This document shows, one piece after another, positions 42,523 through 51,774 of a DNA stretch of 64,000 nt (positions are counted from its first letter, which is position 1; the number at the start of each line of letters is the position of its first letter). The translations under genes and the position numbers were made by a program. The DNA comes from UBA1715 sp045615765 (lineage in GTDB: Bacteria > Bacteroidota > Bacteroidia > Bacteroidales > UBA1715): assembly GCA_045615765.1 (NCBI GenBank), contig JAZLFM010000054.1, forward strand, positions 44,753 to 108,752, read 5' to 3'. The notes below the pieces were generated by a model. It searched no databases. It was not told the DNA's origin and was given only the letters and a program-made list of their open reading frames with translations.

Positions 42523-44154
42523 TTAATTTACAACTAATGTTGTCGTTTTGTACTCATTATTTTGCAACAATACGCTTACTACAAAATTTCCCTTTGGCAA
42601 CAAAGAAACATCTATGTCGTTTGTTTGTGAACTTGCTACAATTTTTCCATTCATATCATAAACCGAAGCCGACACGATTTCTTCATCATAAGCAATTGTT
42701 ACTATATCATTTGCCGGATTGGGATATAATTTCAATTCCGTATTTCGTACATCATTACAACCTGTCGTTGGTACATTTACATGTACTCTATAAATTTTAC
42801 AACCTATATTTGTAGTGAATGTCGTTGATTTCTGATACATAACCCCATTAAACGAATTTTGAACAACCGTGTCGATTATTTCAGAAACAGGTTTATAGAT
42901 TCTGAAATTACCAGATGCATTCAATAAAGATAGGAAATACACCATACCGTTGTAATAACGCCATGTGCCTGTTGGAGGATTTGTTCTCCAAAACTTATTT
43001 AAAACTTCTTTAGCTAAAGCTTCATCTGCTACAGCAAAACAACCAACACCATTGGTTCCCGCAACACCTTCATTATAGGTTCCATCAGGATTCCCACCAT
43101 CCCAATCGAAATAACCATGCTTGTATCCATCTTTTTTAAAGAACGTCAGTAAGCGAGTCATCATTTCAGTTTGATTAGCACTATCTGCTCGAAACCAATT
43201 GTAATCCATACCGACATTCATAGCACAACGAATAGCATCAAACTTATACTGTTTTGTATCGTAACTTTGCCAATCCGGCCTATGAGGAGTTCCATCATAT
43301 AAGCTATATTCAGGAAATAATCCTGAAGTTTCATGACAAGCATCACGTAAAAGTTTTCGAGCAGCATCTGCCGCCTCCGACCAAAATTCATTGTTTTCTT
43401 CTGCCCACAATGCCCATAATTCCATAAATCCAGGCAAACAATAAGAAGGATCGCTAAATTTTACGTTATCATAATAAGGAGAAAATACAACCATATGATT
43501 TTCTGCATTGTACATATTATTTACGCCCTTCACCCCTTCCTTATTCATAATTTTTTTCAAAATATTTTGCGCTTCTGCATTGTAGTTAATCTCACCATCA
43601 TTACCCCATCGATTTGAAGCAAGCAAAAGAGAAGTAATTATGTATTCTTCACCATCAGGAGCACAACCATCGTCAATTTTCGTACCATCAGTTTTACACT
43701 GCCAAGCAAAATATCCATCCCATTCATTTCCATGATGTTGCATATATTTTTTCGCCCAACGCCACAATTTATCAAACTCTGTCTTTTTATCAAGTTGAAC
43801 AGTAATCATCATACCATACGATTGTCCTTCGGTACGAACATCGTTATTTCCCACATCGTGAATGTAAGCCATATCATCGCCTACTTCACAATACACAGAT
43901 GTTGCCAAGCCTGGTGTAAAAAAATGTTTATATACTTTCTCGACTTTTGCCTGCACCTCAGCTTCAGATTTTCCTAAAACATCAACAAATAGGTTACGGT
44001 ATTCTCCCGTATAATATGCACCATTTCCCTTTATTTCTTCGCCACAAATAGGACCAGAATAGCCACTACCATACGTAACACTCTGCGAAAACGCTGACAT
44101 TGAGTATAGGCATACCACACAAACTGCCATAATTGAAATAAGAATCTGTTTCAT
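42523..44154 (-). CDS. GH8 glycoside hydrolase (exo-oligoxylanase type) with T9SS sorting domain
   Basis: A 543-residue secreted enzyme (signal peptide through AFSQ). The GH8 (alpha/alpha)6 domain spans about 35-430: general acid Glu109 in NDVRTEGQSYGMMI, HGNEWDGYFAWQC, CAPDGEEYIITSLLLAS, PSYCLPGFMELWA, and YKFDAIRCAMNVGMDY with the candidate base Asp. The VRTEGQSYGM form and the layout resemble reducing-end xylose-releasing exo-oligoxylanases; a licheninase or cellulase of GH8 is the alternative. The C-terminal 75 residues are a T9SS type A domain (NTELKLYPNPANDIVTIAY ... KGNFVVSVLLQ). With the GH5 enzyme it points to plant hemicellulose use. No other PUL gene is next to it except the SusC-like transporter upstream. 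Confidence 0.92.
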   Translation of the reverse strand: MKQILISIMAVCVVCLYSMSAFSQSVTYGSGYSGPICGEEIKGNGAYYTGEYRNLFVDVLGKSEAEVQAKVEKVYKHFFTPGLATSVYCEVGDDMAYIHDVGNNDVRTEGQSYGMMITVQLDKKTEFDKLWRWAKKYMQHHGNEWDGYFAWQCKTDGTKIDDGCAPDGEEYIITSLLLASNRWGNDGEINYNAEAQNILKKIMNKEGVKGVNNMYNAENHMVVFSPYYDNVKFSDPSYCLPGFMELWALWAEENNEFWSEAADAARKLLRDACHETSGLFPEYSLYDGTPHRPDWQSYDTKQYKFDAIRCAMNVGMDYNWFRADSANQTEMMTRLLTFFKKDGYKHGYFDWDGGNPDGTYNEGVAGTNGVGCFAVADEALAKEVLNKFWRTNPPTGTWRYYNGMVYFLSLLNASGNFRIYKPVSEIIDTVVQNSFNGVMYQKSTTFTTNIGCKIYRVHVNVPTTGCNDVRNTELKLYPNPANDIVTIAYDEEIVSASVYDMNGKIVASSQTNDIDVSLLPKGNFVVSVLLQNNEYKTTTLVVN

Positions 44155-44209
44155 ATCTTTTTGTTTTATTAGTAAGACAACTTTTGAGAAATATACCCTA
44201 CCTATAAAA

Positions 44210-44240
44210 AAGAAAAGAGATGCTTTTCACATCTCTTTTT
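44210..44240 (-). terminator. Terminator of the SusC-like gene
   Basis: AAAAGAGATG and CATCTCTTTT around a short loop, followed on the minus strand by TCTTTTTTAT. It lies 4-34 bases past the stop and separates the transporter from the GH8 gene. Confidence 0.8.
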
Positions 44241-44243
44241 TGC

Positions 44244-47219
44244 TTAAAACGATAGATTTACCCCCATCAAGAACAACCGTTGTTTCGGATAATCATAATA
44301 GTAAATTCCGTTCGAACGAGTTTCTGGGTCTAAACCGGTGAATTTTGTCCACAAAAATGGATTTTGTACTTGCGCATAAATCATACAGCGACTTAATTTT
44401 ACCTTTTCGCAAGCAGAAGCAGGAATAGTATAATTCAATTGAATATTTTTCAAACGAATATAAGAGCCATCCTCTAAGTAACGAGTTGAAAATCTATTAC
44501 TATTGCTTCCATTATTTTGAACGACCTTAGGATTTTTTGCCTTATCACCAGGTTTTCTCCAATAATTTGCAGCCTCAGCAGATTGATTCAATTCTGTTGT
44601 TGCGCCATCTGCTATCAATTCATTATTCAACTGATTGAAAATCAAGTTGCCATACGAACAATAGAACATGAAATTCAAAGACCAGTTTCCATAATTCAAA
44701 GTATTCGTCCAACCTGCAGTAAATTTAGGATCCGCACTACCAGCTATCACCTTACGCGCGTTATTGTAATCTTTAGTCAAATTTCCATCTTTATCGTACC
44801 ACATAGGTGAACCATCAGCAGAGTTCACGCCAGCCCATTCTGCTAAATAAAATGTTTGTAAAGATTGTCCTTTCGTACGGATTTTTGTACTTACAACAAT
44901 AGTATCACTTCCATACAATTGAGTGATTTCATTGTGATTATGAGCAAAAGTAAATGATGTCGTCCAATTAAATTTATCGCGATTTACGACAGTTGCCGAA
45001 GCAGAAAATTCTACACCACGATTAACCATAGAACCTACATTTTGCATTTGATTTTCATAACCAGTTGTCATCGATACAGGAACAGCAAGCAACAAGTCGT
45101 ATGTATTACGATTATATAAATCTAAACCAAGATTAAATCGTTTTAGGAACTTCATATCTATACCTAAATCGGCATTGCGGTTCTTTTCCCATGTCAACTC
45201 ATCGTTACCCATTGTTGTTGGTGTACTACCAGGTTCATCCATATAGTTATTACCAAAGGAATACAACTGCATATACAAATAATCGTCGATAGCTGAGTTA
45301 CCCGATGTTCCATAACTACCACGAACTTTCAACAAATCTATCCACGAAACAGACTGCATAAAAACTTCGTCGGAAACTATCCAAGATCCACCAACCGACC
45401 AGAATGGAGCCCAACGATGCGAAGGGCTGAATTTAGAAGAACCATCTACACGGAAACTAGCGCTCAAATAATATTTTGCCGCAAAGTTATATTGTATGCT
45501 TGAAATACCCGAAAGCAACGAAGCACCACGTCCATATTCATTCATTTGCTCCATCTGCGATGCATTCGAAATACTTGATAAACTTTCGGAAGCGAAATTA
45601 GAAGCAATCATATTCGAAAAATTCAACGCATTCGATTCTGCTTCAAAACCACCCATAATTTGTAAAGCATGTTTCAAATGTTTATAATTCCATTTCAAAG
45701 TAGAAGAAGATGTCCATGTAGTTACTTGTGTAGAATAGTAAGAAGACACCCCATTTTTATCGGAGCCATCTGGAGTTTCTGGATGTAAATAAGCATATTC
45801 ATCGACATTTATATAATCGATATTTGCAATCGTTTTAAAATCAAAATTGTATGGCAATTTATATTCTATAAACGCATTACCTAACAAACGCTTTGTTTTA
45901 TTGTAGTTCTCATTTAATGCAATTACACCTACAGGATTATAGAACTTATTCGCAAAATTGTAGGATTCACCATTTTTCACCGCAATTGTTGGTTTTGCCG
46001 TATATGCAGTTGTCACCGGACTTGAAGTATAACCAGGTTCAACTGTTGCATGCTGAATAGTGTAAGATGGATTGAATTTGAAACCAAATGTACACTTATC
46101 GGAAGCTTTATGAGAAAGGTTCAAACGAGCCGAAGAACGTTGTAAATCTGTACCTGTTACAATACCTTCTTCTTTTTTATATTGAGCAGATGCAAAAAAA
46201 GTCGTAGCATCTGTACCTCCTTGAGCCGAAAATTCATAAGACTGACTCCATGCCTTTTGATAAACCTCATCAAACCAATTTACCTTTGCTGTATCATCCA
46301 ATAACTCTTCTGCAATTTGTTCATTGGATTTACCAGCATTACGCATAGCTTCTGTTATCCAAGATTTATATTGGTCCGCTGACATTAGTTTAAAATTGTT
46401 AGTTGTAATCACACCCAATCCTTGTGTCGAAGAAAACGAATACACCGTTTTTCCCGATTTACCCGATTTACCCGATTTGGTCGTAACCATAATGACACCA
46501 TTCGAAGCACGAGAACCGTACAACGATGTTGCCGCAGCATCCTTCAAAATAGAAATACTTTCTATATCACTCGGATTCAAAGAAGTTAATATTGATGAGG
46601 CATCAGAATTTTGTGATGTTTCTCCAGAAAACATTGCCACACCATCAATTACAATCAACGGAGAACTTCCTGCCGAAATAGAACCTGCTCCACGCAATTG
46701 AATTTCCGACGAAGCACCAGGTTGTCCCGAATTTGTACTTAAAACAATACCCGGAACATTTCCTTGCAATGCTTTTTCGAAACTCGATGACTGTGAAGCA
46801 ACAATATCATCAGCTTTTATAGCCGACAACGAACCGGTAAACGATTCCTTCTTTTGTTTTCCATACGGAACTGTTACAACCACAGTTTCAATCATTAACG
46901 CATCCGTACTCAAAGCAACATTATATTCGGACGATGCTGTAACAGGAACAACCGTAGTTTGATATCCCATATAACTAAACTCCAATCCTGCAGCATTTTC
47001 AGGGATTTCGAACACGAATGTACCATCCAAGTCCGTAAATGTTCCATACGATGTTGGAGTATATCCACCATTCGCATTTTTCGTCATAGCAGCAACCGAT
47101 GCGGCAATCAATGCTTCTTTCGTTTTCGCATCTGTAACTTTTCCTTTTACTTCACGCGTTTGTCCAAAAGCACAAACACTTGTAATTATCAAAAATATAA
47201 AAGAGTAAATTTTCTTCAT
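44244..47219 (-). CDS. SusC/RagA-family TonB-linked outer-membrane transporter
   Basis: A 991-residue protein with signal peptide (MKKIYSFIFLIITSVCAFGQ), an N-terminal carboxypeptidase-D-like domain (VKGKVTDAKTKEALIAASVA), the TonB box/plug (LQGNVPGIVLSTNSGQPG, GSRASNGVIMVTTKSG) and a 22-strand barrel ending VNLSF. It imports glycan or peptide fragments across the outer membrane with TonB energy. The start is ATG 47219: the TACCTTTG promoter element (47238-47245) overlaps the more distal ATG at 47240. Just after the plug's TTKSG there is a triplicated SGK. No SusD-type gene is adjacent. Confidence 0.94.
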   Translation of the reverse strand: MKKIYSFIFLIITSVCAFGQTREVKGKVTDAKTKEALIAASVAAMTKNANGGYTPTSYGTFTDLDGTFVFEIPENAAGLEFSYMGYQTTVVPVTASSEYNVALSTDALMIETVVVTVPYGKQKKESFTGSLSAIKADDIVASQSSSFEKALQGNVPGIVLSTNSGQPGASSEIQLRGAGSISAGSSPLIVIDGVAMFSGETSQNSDASSILTSLNPSDIESISILKDAAATSLYGSRASNGVIMVTTKSGKSGKSGKTVYSFSSTQGLGVITTNNFKLMSADQYKSWITEAMRNAGKSNEQIAEELLDDTAKVNWFDEVYQKAWSQSYEFSAQGGTDATTFFASAQYKKEEGIVTGTDLQRSSARLNLSHKASDKCTFGFKFNPSYTIQHATVEPGYTSSPVTTAYTAKPTIAVKNGESYNFANKFYNPVGVIALNENYNKTKRLLGNAFIEYKLPYNFDFKTIANIDYINVDEYAYLHPETPDGSDKNGVSSYYSTQVTTWTSSSTLKWNYKHLKHALQIMGGFEAESNALNFSNMIASNFASESLSSISNASQMEQMNEYGRGASLLSGISSIQYNFAAKYYLSASFRVDGSSKFSPSHRWAPFWSVGGSWIVSDEVFMQSVSWIDLLKVRGSYGTSGNSAIDDYLYMQLYSFGNNYMDEPGSTPTTMGNDELTWEKNRNADLGIDMKFLKRFNLGLDLYNRNTYDLLLAVPVSMTTGYENQMQNVGSMVNRGVEFSASATVVNRDKFNWTTSFTFAHNHNEITQLYGSDTIVVSTKIRTKGQSLQTFYLAEWAGVNSADGSPMWYDKDGNLTKDYNNARKVIAGSADPKFTAGWTNTLNYGNWSLNFMFYCSYGNLIFNQLNNELIADGATTELNQSAEAANYWRKPGDKAKNPKVVQNNGSNSNRFSTRYLEDGSYIRLKNIQLNYTIPASACEKVKLSRCMIYAQVQNPFLWTKFTGLDPETRSNGIYYYDYPKQRLFLMGVNLSF
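46453..46479. repeat. Three tandem 9-bp units in the SusC plug
   Basis: CCCGATTTA, CCCGATTTA, CCCGATTTG encode SGK-SGK-SGK on the minus strand, in frame, so copy-number changes would add or remove three residues without a frameshift. Confidence 0.9.
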
Positions 47220-47237
47220 AGACATTTTTTTGCTGAA

Positions 47238-47245
47238 CAAAGGTA
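47238..47245 (-). promoter_or_regulatory. -7 promoter element of the SusC-like gene
   Basis: TACCTTTG on the minus strand. It overlaps the distal ATG 47240, so translation should begin at 47219 (or 47225). It lies between the transporter and the unknown gene 47253-47894, close to that gene's stop codon. Confidence 0.6.
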
Positions 47246-47252
47246 CATTTTA

Positions 47253-47894
47253 TTATTTAAAGAATTTCAAATAACTGCGTACTAACATTGCATGTATTTT
47301 TTGAGCATCCTCCAATTGCTTTGGTTGAATATCTGGATTTTCTTGTTCAAACTGGGCACACATTTCCGCCAACAGTTCATCTCCATTAAAATCCTCAAAA
47401 TTATCGTCAACCTTAACAACTACATTATATGAAATTCGTGGTAATATTCTATTCGCCATTCGCAAAGCGATTACTCGTTCATCTTCGGACATAACCGTTT
47501 TTGAGCAAAGCTCCGCAATTGTATCTTCATAATAATCTGGACAAGTTGACAATAACAAGACCTGCGTATGTAATGCATTAAAATAATGTTCCTTGTTTGT
47601 TTCCTTATCCGTTTCACACAATTCGATAGCACGCTGAGTCATAACTAAAGCCATCTGAAGCATTTTTATTTCTTCTTCCTCTTCTTCCACTAAATCATAG
47701 TGATGCATAACCAACAACGATTTTGCTAATTTCCATAATTCTGGAGTATTCCATAACAATGTTGGATACTGCATAACCGACTCATACACAAAAGGTAAAA
47801 TATGCTGCGCTTTAGCTTGTTTTCCTTCGTTGGAAAACTCTAGCACTTTATTTACAACAGCAAGCAATACTTCTTCTGGATTTTCTTGATTCAT
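47253..47894 (-). CDS. Unknown helical protein downstream of the cyclase/HD gene
   Basis: A 213-residue protein without signal peptide or membrane segment. It is almost wholly helical and acidic, with an EEEEEEIK run near residue 75 and helices such as LWKLAKSLLVMHHYDLVEEE and MLQMALVMTQRAIELCETDK, a pattern like TPR/ARM-like repeats. Cysteines are few (CPDYY, LCSK, CAQF). No family recognised. The start codon lies 2 bases after the stop of the cyclase/HD gene, so the two are almost certainly cotranslated and may act together. Confidence 0.85.
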   Translation of the reverse strand: MNQENPEEVLLAVVNKVLEFSNEGKQAKAQHILPFVYESVMQYPTLLWNTPELWKLAKSLLVMHHYDLVEEEEEEIKMLQMALVMTQRAIELCETDKETNKEHYFNALHTQVLLLSTCPDYYEDTIAELCSKTVMSEDERVIALRMANRILPRISYNVVVKVDDNFEDFNGDELLAEMCAQFEQENPDIQPKQLEDAQKIHAMLVRSYLKFFK

Positions 47895-47896
47895 AA

Positions 47897-49228
47897 TTAG
47901 TCTTCTATCAATGATTGTAATCGTTCAATTTGATTTTGTTTATTAACCTCACGATTATTCTTTGCAAAATTGGTAAAATAAGTGTGATTTGAAAGGAATT
48001 TTATTTGCTGTTTATTCCAGGTATTTTTATCTGCAACAAGATTTTGTACATGCAATTCATCATATAAAGTGTCAGATACAGGAACAAAATCAGGTCTTCC
48101 TAAATAATCTAAATCAGCATCACACATAATACATTCCAACAATGTTTGTGGATTTGGCGGCAATTGTGTAGCCATTATCAACGTACACACTTTCTCGATT
48201 TGCTCTGTCGTATATTTATACTGAGGTAAAATTTCACGAGCATATTCACAACCTATCGCTTCGTGCCCTTTTGACTGCACTATCTGTCCCATATCGTGCA
48301 ACAAAGCAGCAGTACGCAACAGCAGCATATCTTCTTCGTCGGTAACATTTTCCGCTATTCCTATCACCTCAACGCCGACAAGCACATCCATCGTATGTTT
48401 AACATTATGGTAGTGAAGATATTGCGGTAGTTCATTCTCTAATCGTGTCAAAATATATTCTTCCAAATCTGGAAAACGGACACGACCAAGTTTCACAAAG
48501 AATGCATAATTTGGAATCTGCAAATTTGCATCTTCCGAGAAGCGAGGTTTAAAACCTACAACTTCATACATATTTATCACGCCCGTATATTTTACCGGCA
48601 AGGCACCAATTGGTTCACAAGAAAAAATATCGCGTACAAACTCGTATGTCGTTTCGGAAATAATAATTTTTCCAACTTTTCCATACGATTCTATACGACT
48701 TGCAATATTGGCAGCATCTCCTTTAATCTCATACGAAGCCTTCTTTTTACCTGAAATTGTTGCAACAACAGGACCGGTATGTATGCCTAAACGAATGTTC
48801 CAAATATTTTTTTCTTCACGCATATAGCGAACGATTTCCATCGCCGCCAAAATCATTTCTATAGGATTTGTTCTATTTTTTTGCGGTATACCACCCGCGC
48901 ACATATACGAATCACCTATGGATTTTACTTTTTCAACATTATATTTTGCAACAATAGAATCAAACTTCATCCATACGGCATCAAGTTCGTCCACTAAATT
49001 TTGTGCATTTTCTAGTTGATGTAACTGTTCAAACCCAACGATATTGGAATACATTACCGTTACCATTTTGAATCGCTTACTTTGCAATTCACCAATAGTA
49101 TTTGTGCTTTGAACCGACGATGACTTTAATTCTACCAATTGTCGATTTGCATCATCTAATTGTTTTTTCAAACGGATTATTTCGTCACGCAGAGCATTGT
49201 TTTCCGCTAACAAACTACTATGTTCCAT
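47897..49228 (-). CDS. Class III nucleotide cyclase fused to an HD domain
   Basis: A 443-residue soluble protein: coiled coil (about 5-52), class III cyclase (about 53-225) and HD hydrolase domain (about 265-385). In the cyclase, the second metal Asp (Asp106 in SIGDSYMCAGG), the transition-state Asn and Arg (Asn174, Arg178 in DAANIASRIES) and the YEIKGD segment are present. However, the first metal Asp of the usual FxDIxGF motif is Asn62 (MYSNIVGF). The HD ligands appear intact: YHNVKHTMDV, ALLHDMGQI, and CDADLDYLG. This joins likely synthesis and hydrolysis of a nucleotide in one chain. A second gene of unknown function follows directly. Confidence 0.9.
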   Translation of the reverse strand: MEHSSLLAENNALRDEIIRLKKQLDDANRQLVELKSSSVQSTNTIGELQSKRFKMVTVMYSNIVGFEQLHQLENAQNLVDELDAVWMKFDSIVAKYNVEKVKSIGDSYMCAGGIPQKNRTNPIEMILAAMEIVRYMREEKNIWNIRLGIHTGPVVATISGKKKASYEIKGDAANIASRIESYGKVGKIIISETTYEFVRDIFSCEPIGALPVKYTGVINMYEVVGFKPRFSEDANLQIPNYAFFVKLGRVRFPDLEEYILTRLENELPQYLHYHNVKHTMDVLVGVEVIGIAENVTDEEDMLLLRTAALLHDMGQIVQSKGHEAIGCEYAREILPQYKYTTEQIEKVCTLIMATQLPPNPQTLLECIMCDADLDYLGRPDFVPVSDTLYDELHVQNLVADKNTWNKQQIKFLSNHTYFTNFAKNNREVNKQNQIERLQSLIED

Positions 49229-49283
49229 ACCATTCTAAAATCGATTGAAAAGTACGGATTTTTGCCGAAAGAACAATGATTTT

Positions 49284-50291
49284 CTATGAATTCTTAACAT
49301 ATACCCAAGCCTTACCATATTCGGAATCTGCTTGTAAAGCCTTAACATATTGTTGCGCTTCGTCAGCATTGACAAAGGCATTCAAATACACACGATTTTT
49401 ATTGTTGTCAGAAATTACTCCAGAATTATAATCTTTCGATTGTAATTTTTTTGAATACTTTTCTGCATTCGACTTTACAGAAAAAGTTCCTACTATCACA
49501 AAATATTTTGCTTCACCAGATTCCGTTTCCTCTTTCTTTGGACTTTCAGTCACTTTTTTCGATTCTGAAACTACTTCTATTTCTGCAAAAGACACAGATT
49601 GCGGTTCTATATTTTGTGCATTTGCTACTTCAATCTCTTGGTTCTGAGTTTCTTCAACAACTGTATTTACTTTGAAATCGTGCGGACGAGGCAATTCAGG
49701 CTGCGAAAAATCTACAGAAGCGTTCGTATTTCTAAAAGCAGAAGCGAATTCCTCATTCTGCGCAATATGTAATATATTGGGAATCAGCAATGCACCAAAT
49801 AAAATAGGCGAAGCAATTATCATTGCTTTAGCGGTATTCTTCACTATCTTTTTGGGAAGTTGTCTAGCATTTTTTTTTTCGGCATCCGATAATTTATCTA
49901 TCGAAAAGCCAGACAATCCGTATGTATCAGGAAAAGATTCTGGATTAATTTTAGACTCAAAACTACCATCAACACGAATTACTCCTACTGTTAGTATTTC
50001 AAAATCTTCACCTAACGATATTGATTGAGCAACACTCTTTCCAAAATCTTCAAGCAATTGAGTTGACTGTTCTTCGGTTATAGACAGTTTGGTTGCTATA
50101 AATTGAACGAATCTTGGAATTTCCACATACTCCTGCGAGAACACAATCTCATATCGCGGCGGAACAAAATCAATTTGTTCTGTTTTCGCCAAACGCGCCG
50201 GATGATATTGCACAGAAAGTGTTCCCACACACGGAACCGACACTTTACCTGTGCCCATCAAAAATGTACGAATAAGAGAATGCAAATCCAT
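49284..50291 (-). CDS. HU/CCDC81-like and SPOR-domain membrane protein
   Basis: A 335-residue protein. The N-terminal 130 residues are related to HU-CCDC81 (HU-like) domains found in Bacteroidota (LIRTFLMGTGKVSVPCVGTL, VQFIATKLSITEEQSTQLLE, LTVGVIRVDG). A helix (about 158-177, AMIIASPILFGALLIPNIL) anchors it in the inner membrane. A disordered Glu/Gln-rich linker leads to a C-terminal SPOR domain (EAKYFVIVGTFSVKSNAEKY ... RVYLNAFVNADEAQQYVKAL). The HU-like part faces the cytoplasm and SPOR the periplasm. This could tie DNA or another cytoplasmic partner to denuded peptidoglycan at the septum; that is inference. Confidence 0.88.
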   Translation of the reverse strand: MDLHSLIRTFLMGTGKVSVPCVGTLSVQYHPARLAKTEQIDFVPPRYEIVFSQEYVEIPRFVQFIATKLSITEEQSTQLLEDFGKSVAQSISLGEDFEILTVGVIRVDGSFESKINPESFPDTYGLSGFSIDKLSDAEKKNARQLPKKIVKNTAKAMIIASPILFGALLIPNILHIAQNEEFASAFRNTNASVDFSQPELPRPHDFKVNTVVEETQNQEIEVANAQNIEPQSVSFAEIEVVSESKKVTESPKKEETESGEAKYFVIVGTFSVKSNAEKYSKKLQSKDYNSGVISDNNKNRVYLNAFVNADEAQQYVKALQADSEYGKAWVYVKNS

Positions 50292-50309
50292 ATCTTTTCT
50301 TTACAGATA

Positions 50310-50317
50310 CAAATTTA
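50310..50317 (-). promoter_or_regulatory. -7 promoter element of the HU/SPOR gene
   Basis: TAAATTTG on the minus strand, 18 bases upstream of the start. Confidence 0.55.
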
Positions 50318-50378
50318 CCCCTCACATGCATTCAAAATCAGAATTTATCTATTGAGTTATCACTCAGTTATTAACAAT

Positions 50379-50410
50379 AAAAAAGGCGACCCAACCGAGC
50401 CGCCTTTTTT
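50379..50410 (-). terminator. Terminator of the 66-residue lipoprotein gene
   Basis: AAAAAAGGCG / CGCCTTTTTT with a 12-nt GC-rich loop, 17 bases past the stop; A/T runs on both sides allow bidirectional use. Confidence 0.85.
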
Positions 50411-50426
50411 ATTCTAAAGTAAATGA

Positions 50427-50627
50427 CTATTTACATTTGTATTCATATTCTTTACCAAGAACTGTTTCAGTCCATTTACCTGTTTTTTGACATTCGTTTT
50501 CGAAATCAATAGTCTTAGTAATTTTGTCACCATCAACTTTTACAGTACAAACACATTCACGACCGAAACAAGAAGTCAATGCAACCATTGAAGCTCCAAG
50601 AGCAACCATTAATAATACTTTTTTCAT
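50427..50627 (-). CDS. Small Cys-rich lipoprotein
   Basis: A 66-residue protein with a lipoprotein signal (MKKVLLMVALGASMVALTSC, lipobox LTSC). The mature part (46 residues) keeps four more Cys in two clusters (GRECVCTVKV, NECQ) and ends with EYKCK. A single antiparallel sheet with two disulfides is plausible. Function unknown. It is monocistronic with a TACATTTG element and a strong terminator. Confidence 0.85.
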   Translation of the reverse strand: MKKVLLMVALGASMVALTSCFGRECVCTVKVDGDKITKTIDFENECQKTGKWTETVLGKEYEYKCK

Positions 50628-50654
50628 AATTCTATATTTTTTTGTTCAACGAGA

Positions 50655-50662
50655 CAAATGTA
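50655..50662 (-). promoter_or_regulatory. -7 promoter element of the small lipoprotein gene
   Basis: TACATTTG on the minus strand, 27 bases upstream of the start. Confidence 0.55.
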
Positions 50663-50768
50663 TTGAATATTAATTAACAGAAAGATGTTTTTTTCTAAAA
50701 TTCACATTTATAAGAACGAAATGAAAGAAGTATTGGGTTTTATAACCTTTTAAGCAAAAGAAAAACAC

Positions 50769-50776
50769 TATTTTTG
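50769..50776 (+). promoter_or_regulatory. -7 promoter element of the MauE/DoxX-thioredoxin gene
   Basis: TATTTTTG, 26 bases upstream of ATG 50803; no -33 TTTG. Confidence 0.5.
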
Positions 50777-50802
50777 CAAACAAAATAGACTTAGACTATA
50801 AA

Positions 50803-51726
50803 ATGAAAGCAAAAGAATTCATACTACATATCGTACGTTGCATCATTGCGTGTACGTTCATAACCTCAGCAATTCTGAAACTACTTTCATTACAAAACTT
50901 CGAACTATATGTCTATAGTTTTGGTATTTTCAACTACGTTACCACAACATTTGTTGTTCGTGTTCTGTTAGTGATAGAATTCTTGCTTGGCATAGGATTA
51001 CTCTTTAGAATATTTTACAAGCAAAGTTGGTGGGGAACCCTACTCACTCTCATAGGATTTTCTTTATTTCTCGTATATGTAGCAATATTTCGCGGAAGCG
51101 AAGATTGTCATTGTTTTGGAGATTTTGTTGAGCTTGACACCATCCCATCTCTTATCAAAAACTGTATTCTTATTGGTTTGCTTATGCCTGTCAGGAAACA
51201 AGAAGAATGGCATCACAATATAAAGCCATACATTGTTACGGTTTCGTGTTTATCCGCACTATTTGTCACATTTCTTGGTTATCCAATGAATTCCATGTAT
51301 TCTATTATGTTTGGAAACGACGAAGAACGTTTCAATCAAGAATTATACAACAAAGTTCTCAGCAATCCTGAATATGGAACAGAAATAGATTCGTCAAAAA
51401 ATCAACTTATTGCATTTGTTTCTTCTACTTGTAAACATTGTAAAGCAGGAAATACAATTCTACAAGCAATAGTCACAAACAACGACATACCAACAAGCAA
51501 CATTACATGCTTTATTGCGAGTCCGAACGACACTTTAATCGACTCTTTCAAAATCATTACGAAAACTGAAAAACTCCACTATAAACATGCATCCATGGGA
51601 GCATTAATAGGAATCACTAACGGATATTTCCCAACATACTTATTCCTTGAAAATGGTAACCCAAGCAAAGCTGTAAGCTACAAAGATTTGGACGAGAAAG
51701 AAATAGTGGATTTTTTGAAAAAATAA
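50803..51726 (+). CDS. MauE/DoxX-type membrane protein fused to a thioredoxin-like domain
   Basis: A 307-residue protein. Residues 1-130 hold four membrane helices of MauE/DoxX type, with the CHCFGDFVELDT motif in the loop before the last helix. After a fifth helix (about 148-165) comes a periplasmic thioredoxin-like domain (about 195-305) with active site SSTCKHCKAGN and a cis-Pro-like FPTYLFL. Such fusions are found in Bacteroidota (BT_3928-type). A role in disulfide or methylamine-dehydrogenase-like maturation is suggested by MauE, but is not demonstrated. efp follows after 48 bases with its own promoter element. Confidence 0.85.
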   Translation: MKAKEFILHIVRCIIACTFITSAILKLLSLQNFELYVYSFGIFNYVTTTFVVRVLLVIEFLLGIGLLFRIFYKQSWWGTLLTLIGFSLFLVYVAIFRGSEDCHCFGDFVELDTIPSLIKNCILIGLLMPVRKQEEWHHNIKPYIVTVSCLSALFVTFLGYPMNSMYSIMFGNDEERFNQELYNKVLSNPEYGTEIDSSKNQLIAFVSSTCKHCKAGNTILQAIVTNNDIPTSNITCFIASPNDTLIDSFKIITKTEKLHYKHASMGALIGITNGYFPTYLFLENGNPSKAVSYKDLDEKEIVDFLKK

Positions 51727-51727
51727 T

Positions 51728-51735
51728 TACCTTTG
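51728..51735 (+). promoter_or_regulatory. -7 promoter element of efp
   Basis: TACCTTTG directly after the stop of the upstream gene, 39 bases before ATG 51775. Confidence 0.55.
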
Positions 51736-51774
51736 TAAACGAATTACAATAATAACATAGTAAAATATAAGTAT

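Noticed and set aside
46324..46701. 125-codon antisense frame in the SusC gene
   Set aside because: It is the mirror of the plug domain, with no independent start or family signal.
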